In this document: positions 1 to 11,864 of the stretch, piece by piece
Numbering within the stretch: the stretch's first letter is position 1
Layout: every line of letters starts with the position of its first letter
DNA from: Istiophorus platypterus
Taxonomy: Eukaryota; Chordata; Actinopteri; Istiophoriformes; Istiophoridae
Assembly: GCA_016859345.1 (NCBI GenBank)
Contig: CM029131.1
Span: 9,669,033 to 9,733,032 of the forward strand
Reading direction: 5' to 3'
Length of the DNA: 64,000 nucleotides
Notes under the pieces: model-generated
Seen by the model: the letters and a program-made list of their open reading frames with translations, nothing else
The model's database searches: none
Told to the model about the DNA's origin: nothing
Program-made: the position numbers and the translations under genes

Positions 1-802
1 ATACCGTGAGTTGAACAGACAAGCGATATGAGAAGCCATGCAGTCACTTTCATGCCCAGTGTGGACTTAAAGCGATGGGAAGTCAGTGTCATCTTTAGGA
101 TCAGAACTCAAAAATCCCATCAGAGTGTTTTCCAGTGACAGATGGGTGAATATGAACAGTTATAAACCAGTGTGTTTCTCTGTGTGAAGTGTTTTGGGTT
201 TTTTTTTAGATTGGGCGACAGTTGAGTTTTTATTGTTCCTGATTGTTTTCTTTCCTCACCAACTTTCACTGTCACTTACTGTTACCGTTTTTGTGTATCA
301 TTATGTTGCTCTGCATATAAGTGAGTGTGTGTGCGTGTGGGTGTGCATGTGTGTAACATCCTATAGCGCAGATGGGTGCTCCAGTCTGTCACATCTTTGT
401 GGCATAATTAGAGTTTCTGGCCTTAATCGGTCTGGGGTTGGAAAGGGGGGTGATAACACCCACTTTCCCTCTCACACATATACTTTAACCCCCACAAACA
501 TGCACACACGCACAACACACACACACACACGTAGAGTGACCTCGACCTCTATCTTCCTTTTACCAAAAACACACACCCACACTCACGCACTTTCACTCTC
601 ACTAATGGTAAAAATGAGAATTCGAAATAGACACAAAGAAAGAGATCACAGTTTGAGAGTTGACAGACAACAGGATGCACAGGTAGAAAGAAAGAAAGAC
701 AGAATAGAAAGAGGAAAAAGAGGAAATTAAATCATTAAGAAAAATGAACAGCGAATAGCAACACAAGGAAAATGAGTTAGAAGGAAAAGAGGAAATGATG
801 GA

Positions 803-804
<2 letters not shown>

Positions 805-844
<40 letters not shown>
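805..844. repeat. (GT)20 microsatellite
   Basis: A pure GT dinucleotide run of 40 bases, ending at GTATGTGG. It lies 230 bases upstream of a longer CA array of opposite sense, so an intron transcript of this region could pair the two arrays. Confidence 0.97.
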
Positions 845-849
<5 letters not shown>

Positions 850-1069
850 GTGGGGTGTTTTTGAGAAAATGACAGAGGGAACGTGGGGAGGGGAGAACAA
901 ACAAATGAAAGGGATGACAACAGAACAACAGCTTTAAAACAAAGGCACTGATTGTTTTGTGTTTACAGGCTGCTATGTGTTTTGCAAAAGAGAGCATACG
1001 GCTCCTCGACGGATTCAGGACACTGTATTCAAATGAGCAGCTACACACAGACATATAAACGCTCACTCT

Positions 1070-1073
<4 letters not shown>

Positions 1074-1140
<67 letters not shown>
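1074..1140. repeat. (CA)n microsatellite, 67 bp
   Basis: An uninterrupted CA run of about 33 units. It is complementary to the GT run at 805-844. Confidence 0.98.
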
Positions 1141-1141
<1 letters not shown>

Positions 1142-3476
1142 AGCTGCCCTTTGGCTCATATCTGTGGTGACCACTTCCTCATGGCAGTGCCCCATCCTTA
1201 TCGGCTGTCATGGCAACAAGGGTCGCTGGGACACCAGGTTGCTAGGCAAACACAAGGTTGCTAAGCCTACCTGCTCCCAGTACATGCAAGTTCGATTTGT
1301 CATTAACTGGGAGTCCATTACGTGTTATGTTACCAAGTTATAGTGTGTCTCCAGTGTTACTGAGATATTAAAAACAGACAAATGTTGGATTTCATCAACC
1401 AATTATCAAAAATCTGCCAAAACCAACATAGTTTAAAACTTTAATTCCTCCAAAAATGACTAACTTCGCTGCCTAAGTACTGCTGGGTCCACTTTGTTCA
1501 GGTTAAAGACTGACACTGATAATCCTAAAATTGTCAACTCATAAACTTAGACATATTAAATCTGATATACTCTTTCAAAGACAGGGTTTCTAAGAATTTC
1601 TTCATTGCATCATTTTCAAGCTAAATATTATTTAATGCATACACAAAGAAGCAAACAAAGGTTATTTAGAGATGATCCAAGCTAAAGGCTCTTTATTCCA
1701 GATGATGATTTGACTTTTCTCTGTATCACACCTACACTTTTTTGAAAGAAGTGAATGTATTGAATGCGTTAATTTTGTGGTTTTACACTGATGCTGGAAT
1801 CCTTCACTTCTTCACTTTTTCTGAGAAAAAACTCTGGGTAAAAGAGGCTGTAAATGAAGAATATGTAAGAACTTCTGAATCTCACCATTAACATAAATGA
1901 AATGAGTTGGTTAATAAGTTATTATGAGATTTAACATTATTCTGTGTCACCAAACTTGCTTCATTTCAAAAAGTCTTGTCAACCTTGAGCAGGAAAAGGA
2001 AAGAAAACAGTTTAAAACTGTTACGTGCTGACATTGATAATTTTACATAATCAGCTTATTTTCCCTGCCTAAATCATAATCTATTATCTTAGTAAATATG
2101 CTTAATATTTTTTGTGGCCAAATAAACTGTGGATTTAGGGTTTAATTTGGAAAATGAATAAATTAGGACTAATGAGTTAATACATAGGCTCAGTTCTGGA
2201 GTTTATCTTGTGGAGATTGATATTAGCTTTTAAAATTAATCTAGTCTCCAATCTGTGGGTTTATATCCAAACTGATATTCAATTAATCTCTTCATCTCAA
2301 CAAACATGGATTTAGATTAGGATATGTTTGCAGTGCTTTGGCCTGCCACTCAGCAGATGGATGGTATTACGGCTTCGATCTGTAACTCCAGTCAGAACTG
2401 CATACAGGACTGGGATTCAGAGGAATGGAAACGTTTTGTTCTATTGGAATTTGATCGTCTGGGGTTAAAGGACTGACCGTTAACTGTGTCAGTAGCTTGC
2501 ATTGAAAACCAGACGCATGGTTTCAATTGATTTTTTTGCAATTTTTCTTTCCCTATCTACAAGTTTAGTCAAATATGCAGCCGCAATGCATCTTTATACA
2601 TTATTATCCTTAAGACGTCTGCTCGACAACCAGGGTTGGAATAGCAGTAACTTTATACAGCTCTGATAAGGAGTTAGGGAACTGAATTGTAAATGGTGAG
2701 GCTGATATGAACTAACAAAACGGTTTCTCCTTAGTCAGCTGATTCCTGAGGTACATTCCCTTTCGGGATGGTCCCATCGCCTTTCTGCCCTTTTGTTGCT
2801 CTGGCTTGGACAAATGCGGCCAACCGCTACAGCGAAATAGCTCGTCATCACAATACTCCCCAGCATAATTCGCCGTTGCATTTTGCATTTTGAGTTCCCT
2901 CAGACAACAGCCCTACCGGTGGAGACAGCCAACTTCACACATGTAAACAAATGGGTGCAGGGTGAAAAGGTCAACCGGCAAGTCGCCCTGGATATGGATC
3001 CCTATGGATTAACACAAAAATCCTTCCAGGAGGCTAATTTCTGTGTTTACTTCTAGTCTGGGACTCTGGGACAGGAGTTCGAAATGATCCATGTAAAAAC
3101 CATGTTTATTAGGAAAGCTGTAGTATGCTTGTTGACTGTATACACTGTCCTTGTTACACTGAATCTCAACAATGGAGGTGGTGAGGGTAAAGTTAGCGCC
3201 ACCCATAAAGCCACAAGAACCACATTTATGGGAAATGCAACAAGTCAAAAAAAAAAAAGTGAATTATCCTTTATGAAAATTTTTCCTTGGTCACATTTTA
3301 TGCAAATACTGGTTTACAGTCAAATTTAGTTTTAATTGAGTTGTAATCCCAGTTAATCCATCATATCTATCTGTGGGAGGAACTGCACTGGTATTATTAC
3401 GCTCAATAAAAAAAATGAATCATGGATAATCCTGTTTCTGATGAGCAAGGCTGTTCTTTTCAGGGCTTTGGTGTAT

Positions 3477-3481
<5 letters not shown>

Positions 3482-3534
<53 letters not shown>
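3482..3534. repeat. (TG)n microsatellite, 53 bp
   Basis: A TG run flanked on both sides by ATGTGT variants, showing decay at the array edges. A CT-rich tract follows at about 3668-3750. Confidence 0.97.
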
Positions 3535-3541
<7 letters not shown>

Positions 3542-3779
3542 GGACTGAGTAGAGAGAGCACCCTGTTGCTGTCTGCCGGTGTATGTGTGTTTGTCCTGTT
3601 TCATTGTCCCATCGCATTCATTACCCTCATTCATTACCATATTTTCCAAAATCCGGGTCAATGTCTCTTTTTCTTCTTCTCTCTCTCACCCTCTCTCTTA
3701 CTCCTACTCCTCCTCCCCCCTCCCCCCTTCTCCCCTCCTCCTCCTTCCCAGGGAACAATAAGTAGCATGTGTTAGGAGG

Positions 3780-4470
3780 ATCAGGCAGATTCACTGTAAG
3801 GGAATTAGGGCCCTGAATGGCTTCCCCTAATTGGACTTGAATGGACTTTGTCTATGGGAAACTGGTTCTTAAAGATGAGCCTCTTACACACAATGTCCGC
3901 CTCACTCAGTGTGGGAAGTGGGTTGAGCTGGCAACTGTTTTAGGCACAGATGAGCAAGCGCACACACACACACACACACACAAACACACATGGGATCTTA
4001 ATTGCTTAGTGAAAGCTCTTGCCTTCTGACCAGACAATCATATATGTTAGCATGAGACGCCGGGGTCACTGCTGTCGTGTCTTGAGAGAGTCAGTGAGAG
4101 TAATTAAGACCTTGTCAAGACTGGAGGAGTAAGGATTAATTAGAGGCTCACTGGCTCCGGGAGTTCCTCCCGACTCGCACGCTCTCTCACTCGCAGGTTC
4201 CCCGCCAGCAGGTTTTCACCGCACACTCTCGCCAACGCACACGCCAAAGCAGCGACACATTAGTCAGCGAGAGCCCTGAAGTCTCCCGCCTCGAAGGGGC
4301 TGTCGTGGCATCTTGCTGCCGCCGTCTCACAGCAGGAATCAATTAGCGTCCGGGGCGCCCTCTCGCCTGTCTTGTCAATTACAGTTGCACAGCCAATTTG
4401 GCAACATCAGGATTGTGCGGCAGCAAAAGCTCGTCCTCCGATGCCGATGTAACTGAACTTCAGTGATTAC
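3780..4470. promoter_or_regulatory. candidate intronic cis-regulatory block rich in TAAT cores
   Basis: This block is more GC- and CpG-rich than the surrounding intron and, apart from a short CA run at 3961-3982, is free of simple repeats. It contains several homeodomain-type TAATT/ATTA cores: an inverted pair at 3803-3810 and 3825-3832 (AATTAGGG and CCCTAATT), TAATTAAG near 4101, ATTAATTAGAGG near 4135, CAATTAGCG near 4340 and CAATTAC near 4376. Balanced composition and clustered TAAT sites are typical of conserved non-coding enhancers around developmental transcription factor genes. The regulatory role is inference; conservation was not tested. Confidence 0.3.
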
Positions 4471-5207
4471 CACGTTCAAGTGTTTCCTCGAAGCATCTAA
4501 ATCTGCTTTATGAATGGTGAAGACAGTGGAGGCACTGATGTAGACAATGTAGCTACTTTTTATTTTTTACTGATTTAAACTGTATTTTTGAGGGTCCAAC
4601 AAACCAACAAAATGGGCCAAATTCAATAAAACCAAGTAACAGCTCTGACAATAAACAACAGCTGATAGTTAGCTTTTATTTTCTTCAGGCCAACCAATTG
4701 GCCCATCAAATGTGGGATTACAAGACACCCCTTAAAATCAAAAATTAAGCGAGACAATTACTATTGCCACTCCATGACGATGGATCTGTGGTTTTGAGAA
4801 TATCTCCTTCTCACCCGCAAAAACACACACACACACAACCTTCCTGCACGTGTATACTGTCGAGTAAAGCAGGAAAAAAAACACAATTAGAAAAAGTTAC
4901 AACAACAGCTATTCCTCCAGGATCCACAGGAAACCTTCAGTGTTAGAAAGCCGTAGATTTGTGTTGATTGTGCACATTCACACTGTCCTCCATAAAATGT
5001 GCCGAGCTGCGACGAATCTGGTTGAAGTAGGCAGATTCTTAAAGGATGTGTGTGTTTGCCCTTCCAACATGGCCTGAGGGGGGGCTGACAACACCCGCCA
5101 TCAAGGGAAGGAGAGGGGAGTTGGGGCACCCTGACACTTTCTCTGACACTCTCTTTCCCCCTTTTCGTTGTAAACAGAAAATGGCATTCCTCGAGCTCAG
5201 CGTTTTG

Positions 5208-5283
5208 CCCCCCCCCCCATTCTCTTTCTGGCTTTTGTCTCTTGCCTCTCTTTTCTTTTCTTTTTTTTGTGGGGGGGGGGGGG
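5208..5283. repeat. poly-C run followed by poly-G run
   Basis: A run of 11 C ends at 5218 and a run of 13 G covers 5271-5283, about 50 bases apart. The two runs are complementary and could form a GC stem in single-stranded nucleic acid. The spacer is pyrimidine-rich. Confidence 0.8.
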
Positions 5284-6329
5284 TATGCGCTGATTGTGAT
5301 GAGCTGGATGGGACAGCTGGGGGGGGTGGCAGTTTTTATTCACCAAGCCTGTTTACATTTGAAGTCATTCCTGAAATATTGACCTTTTAAAAGAAATCAT
5401 GAGGTTGAGAAACACATATTTTACAGATGTAGATTTTAGGCCACACCTGCGCCTCATGTTGCAGTGCTCTAATGAGCCCAAGCATCCTCAGAAAGACCTA
5501 AAGCACCTCAGGCTAGGTTCTAAAGTCCAACTGTGAGGCAAGGTCAAACTTGCTGCGAGTTTGCCCCAGTGGCCAACCATAGCACTGCAACAAAAAGCAG
5601 GGATTCATTTTTATTCCATGAAACTAAGGAAAATTTAAAAAAAAAAAGGTATTTACATTAGACTTTGACTCAGCGACTTAAATGAATATTTAATTCCTTA
5701 TTTTCTGCCTCTCTCTATATATAATGTTACAGCATCAGATGTCCATACTAAATGTGGCCATGTTTCAAATAATTAAGTAAACGAATGTAAAAGTTATCCC
5801 TGTAAGACAAGAGCTCAGGTGTCTGATTGCTCCTGATGCTAGTTTTCCAACCTTTCTATTTCTGCGGTGAACTGACTTTTCTTTACACGTTCATCCGTAA
5901 AGTAGCATTATAGGCATTTAATGTAACATATTCCTGCATACAAGTAACCGTCGTTTCAGTCGTTGGGCACATACACAATAACGTTTTACTAGTAACTTTG
6001 GCTCTGGTATTTCCTGACATTTTCCACTTCATTTGGCATTTTCGCCCATTTCCTACAGGCATTTCCTATTGACGCTGGCATATGTGGAAAAAAATTTCCA
6101 TACTGATCTTATCCAATGTGTCACACAAAAAGCAGGTAATTGGTTTACAGTTTACTGTTTAACATTTTACCTTCTGTTGGATGTCTTTGTTGCTGTGGAT
6201 ATTGGTCCTGTCCACTTTCATAGTCCTGATCGGATTTGGGCTTGTACGTGTACAGAATGTTTGGAGAAGTCGCCATTTCCAATCTATTGTGTTGTGTTAC
6301 CTAGTTGTAGTTACTTAGTTTTACATTTT

Positions 6330-6527
6330 GCTCTCAAGACCTCCGCACCGATAACAGGATAAGGCGGTGCTCATAAGCGCTGGCTCTCTCCAGGCTTCCG
6401 GAAGTACTGCTAATCAGAAAAAGATAAAGAAGGATTTTTTAAAAAACTGTGAATCATTCAAGACTACTCTAGTTGAGTCCCTAAATAAAATGCAGAGCTT
6501 GAAATGAGCATAATAGGTCTCCTTTAA
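6330..6527. mobile_element. relic of a teleost MITE-like repeat (end near 6527)
   Basis: The segment at 6495-6527 (GAGCTTGAAATGAGCATAAT and following bases) closely resembles the terminal motif of an abundant fish interspersed element whose consensus end reads roughly AATGAGCATAATAGGTCCCC then TTTAA. The upstream 160 bases are included tentatively as decayed interior. No coding capacity is expected. Recognition is from memory; a repeat-library search would settle it. Confidence 0.45.
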
Positions 6528-7075
6528 TCAGCTCATGGTATTAGCTCTAATCTCAGTGTTTGGTCGACAGAGTGGGGGAAAGAGGTCATGGTCACTAATG
6601 GTCATGTGTCATGGGCCACACAACGAAAACACAAAACGTGTAACAAAAAGAATTGTTTTGGTGTGTTTTCTGGGTATCCAGTTATTATAATACATCATGG
6701 ACTTGATTCCTACATTTCAATATACATTGGCAAAGCATATTTGGAATTCTGTACAGTACTTGTATGTCTATTAAATGCAGAGTTTCAGTTATTTTTACGT
6801 GGGTTAGTTTTTTGTTATCGGAGCCATTTTCCTTATCTTACATATGTTGTTTGTGTGTCAGGCTGCTGTTTGTTGGTTGGTTATAGATGGACAGATGACA
6901 TCATCTTATGTGCGTAACAGTGTGTGTGTGTTTGTGCTTTAATTGCTGAGTTATCACGTTCCTTTTGTGCAACTCTTTTGTGGGTCAAAACACCCCCCCC
7001 CCTCACAAAATACATACACACTTTCCCCTCCTGTCACTATGCTTTGTAAAACCAACTCCCTTTCCTTCTGCTGCA

Positions 7076-7076
<1 letters not shown>

Positions 7077-7116
<40 letters not shown>
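7077..7116. repeat. (CA)20 microsatellite
   Basis: A pure CA run between the CTGCAG at 7071 and CCAGCCCCCC. A CT-rich tract follows at 7195-7300. Confidence 0.97.
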
Positions 7117-7117
<1 letters not shown>

Positions 7118-7504
7118 AGCCCCCCATTATGCTCCATTATGTCAACCCTCTGACCGCTCCTGGAAAAATATCTCTTTCCCTCTGTCATCCACTGCTCGCC
7201 TCTCTCTCTCTCACTGCATTCCTTTTTCCATGTCACCTCGTTCCATTCATCCTATCTCTCTCTCTCCGTCTCCCTCTTTCTTCCCCCTATCTCTCTCGCT
7301 CATCCCTTGTTCCTGTGAGACAGTGTCTTGTAACAATACCGAGCTTAATCTCCGTGTCAAAGCCATTTTTCCCCTTCACCGAACACACACACATAAACAC
7401 ACACATACACTTTCACTTGGCTGTCACTGTGGGTTCTTTTTTCCCCTCAATATTGTGTGTCTTACGAGGAAGGGATGAAAATGCAAGAGGTCAAGTAGAT
7501 ATCC

Positions 7505-7505
<1 letters not shown>

Positions 7506-7566
<61 letters not shown>

Positions 7567-7595
7567 CACACACGCGCACACACACACACACACAC
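7506..7595. repeat. (CA)n microsatellite, 90 bp, interrupted
   Basis: A CA array of about 54 pure bases, followed by interruptions with CG (CACGCACA and CGCGCA). The interruptions are compatible with an older, decaying array. Confidence 0.96.
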
Positions 7596-8934
7596 TACAA
7601 AAGATTAACATACAACTTGCAGTGATCACCTCCTTATTAAAAAAAACATACCTAACACTTCATTTTAGCTAAGGCTAGTACACATACTCATTTCTGAATT
7701 CGTTTTCTTACTTTCATTTACATGAATTTACATTCTCACATATAACCAGATCCAACAGTGTACAAGAACAGTCAGATCAGATCAGAAAAACACTGCTCTG
7801 CTGTTCCACCTGTCATTTCCACCATGAATAAACCGTAACATTTTATTCATGTATGTGTGTGATGTTATTAGCAATTATTACTGGAAAATATTTAAACAAG
7901 TTAATGTGGTGCTCAAATATTCCTTTATTCAGAGTATTGAAACTTTACTTTTGGGAAAAAACAAGTGTAAATGTCCTATTTCAGTCGGCCTTTTTGCAGT
8001 GGACTGTTAAAGCCTGCAGGGTGGAAAGAGTGTTTGATGAGAGTTGTTTAATGTTGGTTCTGCTCAGGCTGAAAGCCCCAGTGATGGCACAATAATAAAA
8101 TATATTTAATATGTGGGTCATTCTTGTTTGATTACAAGGATTTCTAGGGGCTGTTTTTTTTTTCAACAAAGACCCCAAAGGTTTACACTTTGCTTTAGTG
8201 GCTAATGAAGTGGATAAATGGAAATATTTTAGAGATTTTAACTGTGGTTATGTTGGTTAATGGTAATTAGAGGAAGAGTTTCTGTTGCTCATTGTCTTCT
8301 AGTGCATTTACCCACATGCATTATGTACAGGCACACAAACACATGAGAAAACAAAAGTAAACTACAACCATTTCTTTCTCATGAAGAAAGAAAAAAGTAA
8401 GTGATTCATCCACAGCAGTAAGCAACATTTGTGTCAGATTAAAGCACGTGTTTTTGAAAATAAAACAAAACTAAAGTTCATTGATTTCAAATGGATGAAA
8501 TTGTACGTTGACCAAACAACCTTAAAAAGACATGGGAGATCTTTTGTTTTGCTTGGGTAGCTGCCAATTTCAGATCCCAACTCAGTGATGATAAAGTTTT
8601 CTTTAAGTAAAAATAGAAATTTTACAAGTACTAACCTTTTAAGAAAAGTTATAACTGCATGTATAAATATTCTCAGTTCATGTTTATATGTTGTCAGCAC
8701 TCATACATAAGCCCAGTCCAAGTCAAATTTTATGACTAAGTGCCTGAGCAAAAAAAAGGCTGAATGCATCAAGTTAACACCTGTTTTCTTTGGGCCGTCC
8801 ATTGTCATACTGGGAAATGTAGGAATTCCTGACTCTAAATAGAAGTGTATTGACACTGTGTATTACAATTAGACTAATGTACAATTAACCACAGACACAC
8901 ACTGGAACTTTTCATTCTCCGTTTCCTGTTCTAG

Positions 8935-9129
8935 TTCAATCGCTGCATCACCTCCCAGCTGATCAAGTGGTTCAGCAACTTCCGGGAGTTCTACTACATC
9001 CAGATGGAGAAGTTTGCCCGGCAGGCCATCAACGAGGGGGTTACCGCCGCCGAGGAGCTGACAGTGGGCCGCGACGCCGAGCTGTTCAGGGCGCTCAACA
9101 TGCACTACAACAAGGCCAATGACTTTGAG
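8935..9129 (+). CDS. prox1: Prospero homeobox protein 1-like, penultimate coding exon (homeodomain helix 3 into prospero domain)
   Basis: This exon encodes 65 residues in phase 0, from Phe-Asn-Arg-Cys-Ile to Ala-Asn-Asp-Phe-Glu. It is bounded by a pyrimidine-rich acceptor (CTGTTCTAG) and a GTAGGC donor. The segment holds the homeodomain recognition helix (residues 10-22, IKWFSNFREFYYI) and the first part of the prospero domain, which form one homeo-prospero unit in this family. The exon's Asn15 and Arg17 match the DNA-contact Asn and Arg (about N625/R627 in mammals) whose mutation abolishes DNA binding. The product is a nuclear transcription factor that in vertebrates directs lymphatic, liver, lens, retinal and neural progenitor fates. 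Compared with my recollection of mammalian PROX1, most of the exon is identical, with changes clustered at residues 27-51 (KFARQ, INEG, TAAEELTVGRDAELF). This may indicate a prox1b or prox3 paralogue. The N-terminal exons are outside the window. Confidence 0.96.
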
Positions 9130-9144
9130 GTAGGCTGGGCTGGA

Positions 9145-9170
9145 GGGGGTCTGGGGTGGGGGAAGGGGGG
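9145..9170 (+). promoter_or_regulatory. G-quadruplex motif just downstream of the 5' splice site
   Basis: Four G tracts (5, 4, 5 and 6 G) at 9145-9149, 9153-9156, 9158-9162 and 9165-9170 are separated by loops of 3, 1 and 2 bases. They lie on the coding strand, beginning at intron position +16. Such a tract can fold as an RNA or DNA quadruplex and binds hnRNP F/H-type factors that influence donor-site use. The function here is inference; the motif itself is plain in the sequence. Confidence 0.7.
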
Positions 9171-10012
9171 TATGCATAAGTGATGTTAGTGGATAATGAC
9201 CAGGTTTGAATTTGGAGAGAGGAAACACGGAGCTCATCTCATTGTCAATGAGATTGAGAGCTTTTTCTTTTCATTTTGAAATTGTCTGTTGTTCTGTTAC
9301 TGCTGCTCTCACAATGGTAACTCCCTTTTACGAATGATGCAGATTGTAGTACCAAAATCTAAATCCAGTTTTGGAATGTTTAATGATTTAATTTTAAGAA
9401 TAAAGGATCATGAATCTGTTCAAAACTTTTTTTGGGGGGAAAAAAAAAAGCATTTACAAGGTCTTTTGTTAAAATTCCTTGAAAGGTTCATTTGGTTAAA
9501 TTCAGGATAAATTGCTTGTTCACCTTCAGTTTAGACAAAATGTGATTGATTTGGACCCACCCCCCCCGAACATTATTTCAAAAGATTAAGACTCAACCTT
9601 TACAAACTGTTTCTCAGTTGACTTTTAAAAAACTGGAATTAAAACTGGATTCAGCACAACTCACGCACATTCGCACAAACGCCCTCTACCAAGTCAGCTG
9701 TTCGGCGCGCAACAGTCACCTCACGATTCTGCTGAGGTGTGGATGTCGCAGTTTGTGTGTGTGTGTGTATTTGTGTATGTGAATGTGTGTGTGTGTGTGC
9801 GTGTGTGTGTGTTCGATGAGGCGAAAGAGGACGCCGCTCGAGGCGCGGGTGTCCTTGTCAAAGCGATTTGCAGAAGTCACATTCTCTCCCTCACTTTTGC
9901 TCTCCCAATATTGGTCTAAGGGGACCTGAGGGCCCTTAAACTATCCAACGTAATAACAGCAGCATTTGGATGTCCATTAGCACACACCTCACATGCTGAC
10001 ACACACACACTC

Positions 10013-10034
10013 TTTTTTTTTTTTTTTTTTTTTT
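10013..10034. repeat. poly-T run (22 nt)
   Basis: An uninterrupted T run directly after a short CA run. It could be the tail of a reverse-strand retroposed fragment, but no recognisable body or target duplication is seen. Confidence 0.9.
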
Positions 10035-11051
10035 GCTTAGGGGGACGAATGTTAAAGCTTAAATGTATAAAGGACAAGATTTACAATTTACAGACACAGC
10101 ACACACGGACACAGTCATACACACACTGACTTTAAGGCAACTAAGCATCCTCTGTTAAAGAACGTGCAGCAAATGCTTTGCATGCTCTGCATAAAAGAGT
10201 CGGATAGCCTTTCATAGGTGTGTATGTAAAAATCTTGTACAGACACACATGCAAAATAATTTCTGTATTTTTATTTGGGCTGGCCTTCAGTGGGGTTATT
10301 TTTAGGGATTATAAACTGAAGTTCATGTTGAGGTCAGGAATTTTTGAACTATGACTGTGGCTTTGCATAATTCAGTCTTTCAACCACATATCAATTATAC
10401 TTTAAATAAGTGTCGACAACTCTTGAAAGCTAATCATAAATCTTTGAGTTGATTCGTCATCCCCTTGGTATTTGTTACTTGTGGTTCGGTTCATTTCAGA
10501 GCAAAACGAAGGTCAACTTCAGGACACTTGAAACCAACCGAGACAGGTAAACCACTATAGTGAACATTAAGTTTCCTCTATCGCCCCTCATAGTTAGGAT
10601 ATTGTATTAGTGCATTTGCAAGGAGTGTCTGTTTCTTCCTTGGTGGTGACTTCCACCAGGACCAAGTCACCATTTTGCATTATCTATTTCATCCATAAAT
10701 GTGCAACTTGACTTTCCAAAAAAAGACCATATGACTGCAAGGATTTCAATGTACCATCAGCAATGGGGTACTCCAGACAGTCCCTGACAAACGACTGCTA
10801 AATGGAAAACTTTAAAAACAGCACATAATGATTTTTTTCAATATTAATTCATCCACCAATTATTTTCTTATACATTATGCAATTTCAGAAAAAAGTGACT
10901 GTTACAACTTCCTAGAGGCCAGGATGTTTTAAAATGTCTTCAAACAGCTCATTTTGTCCAGACCCCTAAAATTATCAAATTTTTTTTAACAAAATAAGAA
11001 AAAGAAAAGTAGCAAATTATCACAACTTACTGTCACCTGACTAATGTTTAC

Positions 11052-11078
11052 AGCTATTACAAAAAAATTGTAATAGCT
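11052..11078. repeat. perfect 11-bp inverted repeat with A5 loop
   Basis: AGCTATTACAA at 11052-11062 is the exact reverse complement of TTGTAATAGCT at 11068-11078, with five A residues between them. It can form a small hairpin in DNA or in the pre-mRNA. No flanking element explains it. Confidence 0.85.
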
Positions 11079-11864
11079 TCAACTCAGACCCTTAAAACAA
11101 CTCAGTATCAAAAAAATACATTTCTCACTCTTGTTTGTCTATGTTTGTCAGACATGCACTCACACAGACCTGAGGGTAATTAGATCCAATTCAAAATGCG
11201 ACTGACTTGAGAAGACCCAGCAGGAGATACACTACAGATTAACACACTGCAGCCAACTATACTTTGAAAGCACAAAGCCCCATGGTTCAAATGATGCAAA
11301 CCCTCTCAAGATCCAGATATCACTGCAACAGTAACTATGGCTTCGTCGTTTTAGCCCTTTGTAACAGGGAGAATAGGGCAGTAAACACTGTGGAGGTAAA
11401 CTCCAAAAAGTTCCCTTTCAGAAGGAACCAGGATCGGGACTGTACTTAAGAAGAGTTAAAGAAAAAAAAGACAGATGCTTGTTAGGGCATTTTAACAAGC
11501 AGGAGCAGGTCAAATACACAGTTTTCCCCTGCAATGGTTTTGACGTGACACACAATCACAGCTGGCGGTGAAACCCTCAGACCCAAGATCAGAGAGCAGA
11601 GGAGACAATTACTTTCAAGGCTCTAGAGGTTTATTTACATACAATGCATGAGAGGAAGGAAATCATTATCAAAACTTACGTTTACGAGTTTAAAAATTGT
11701 AGAGATTTTTAGGTGAACTTCATAGGGTGTAACGGTTATCAGGAGAAGATGCTGATAAAGGCTTTTGAGAAAGAACATGTGCGTCCTTCTGTGCTATTCC
11801 GTGATGGTGTGTTTGCACAGGTAAGTATAAATTTCCTTCTCTTACTTTGTCCCCTTTACTGCCT

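Larger units (their letters stand above)
1..8934 (+). other. intron of the prox1-type gene (5' part outside window)
   Basis: This stretch precedes the first visible coding exon and ends in a pyrimidine-rich acceptor with the AG at 8933-8934. I looked for the preceding PROX1 exon, which would encode the start of the homeodomain (the segment ending in Phe-Ser-Asp-Val-Lys), and did not find it on the + strand, so it lies upstream of base 1. The intron holds TG/CA arrays (about 805, 1074, 3482, 3961, 7077 and 7506), CT-rich tracts, paired poly-C and poly-G runs near 5.2 kb, a MITE-like relic ending near 6527, and a GC-richer block at 3.8-4.5 kb that may be regulatory. No other coding sequence is supported; its open frames are repeat translations or short chance frames. 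Confidence 0.85.

Noticed and set aside
602..1195. Long frames rich in Cys-Val, Thr-His or His-Thr repeats here and at many other places
   Set aside because: They are translations of (CA)n/(TG)n arrays in three frames per strand. No domain or splice context supports them.
1..8934. Search for the preceding prox1 exon (start of the homeodomain)
   Set aside because: No segment encoding the expected residues before Phe-Asn-Arg-Cys was found; it must lie upstream.
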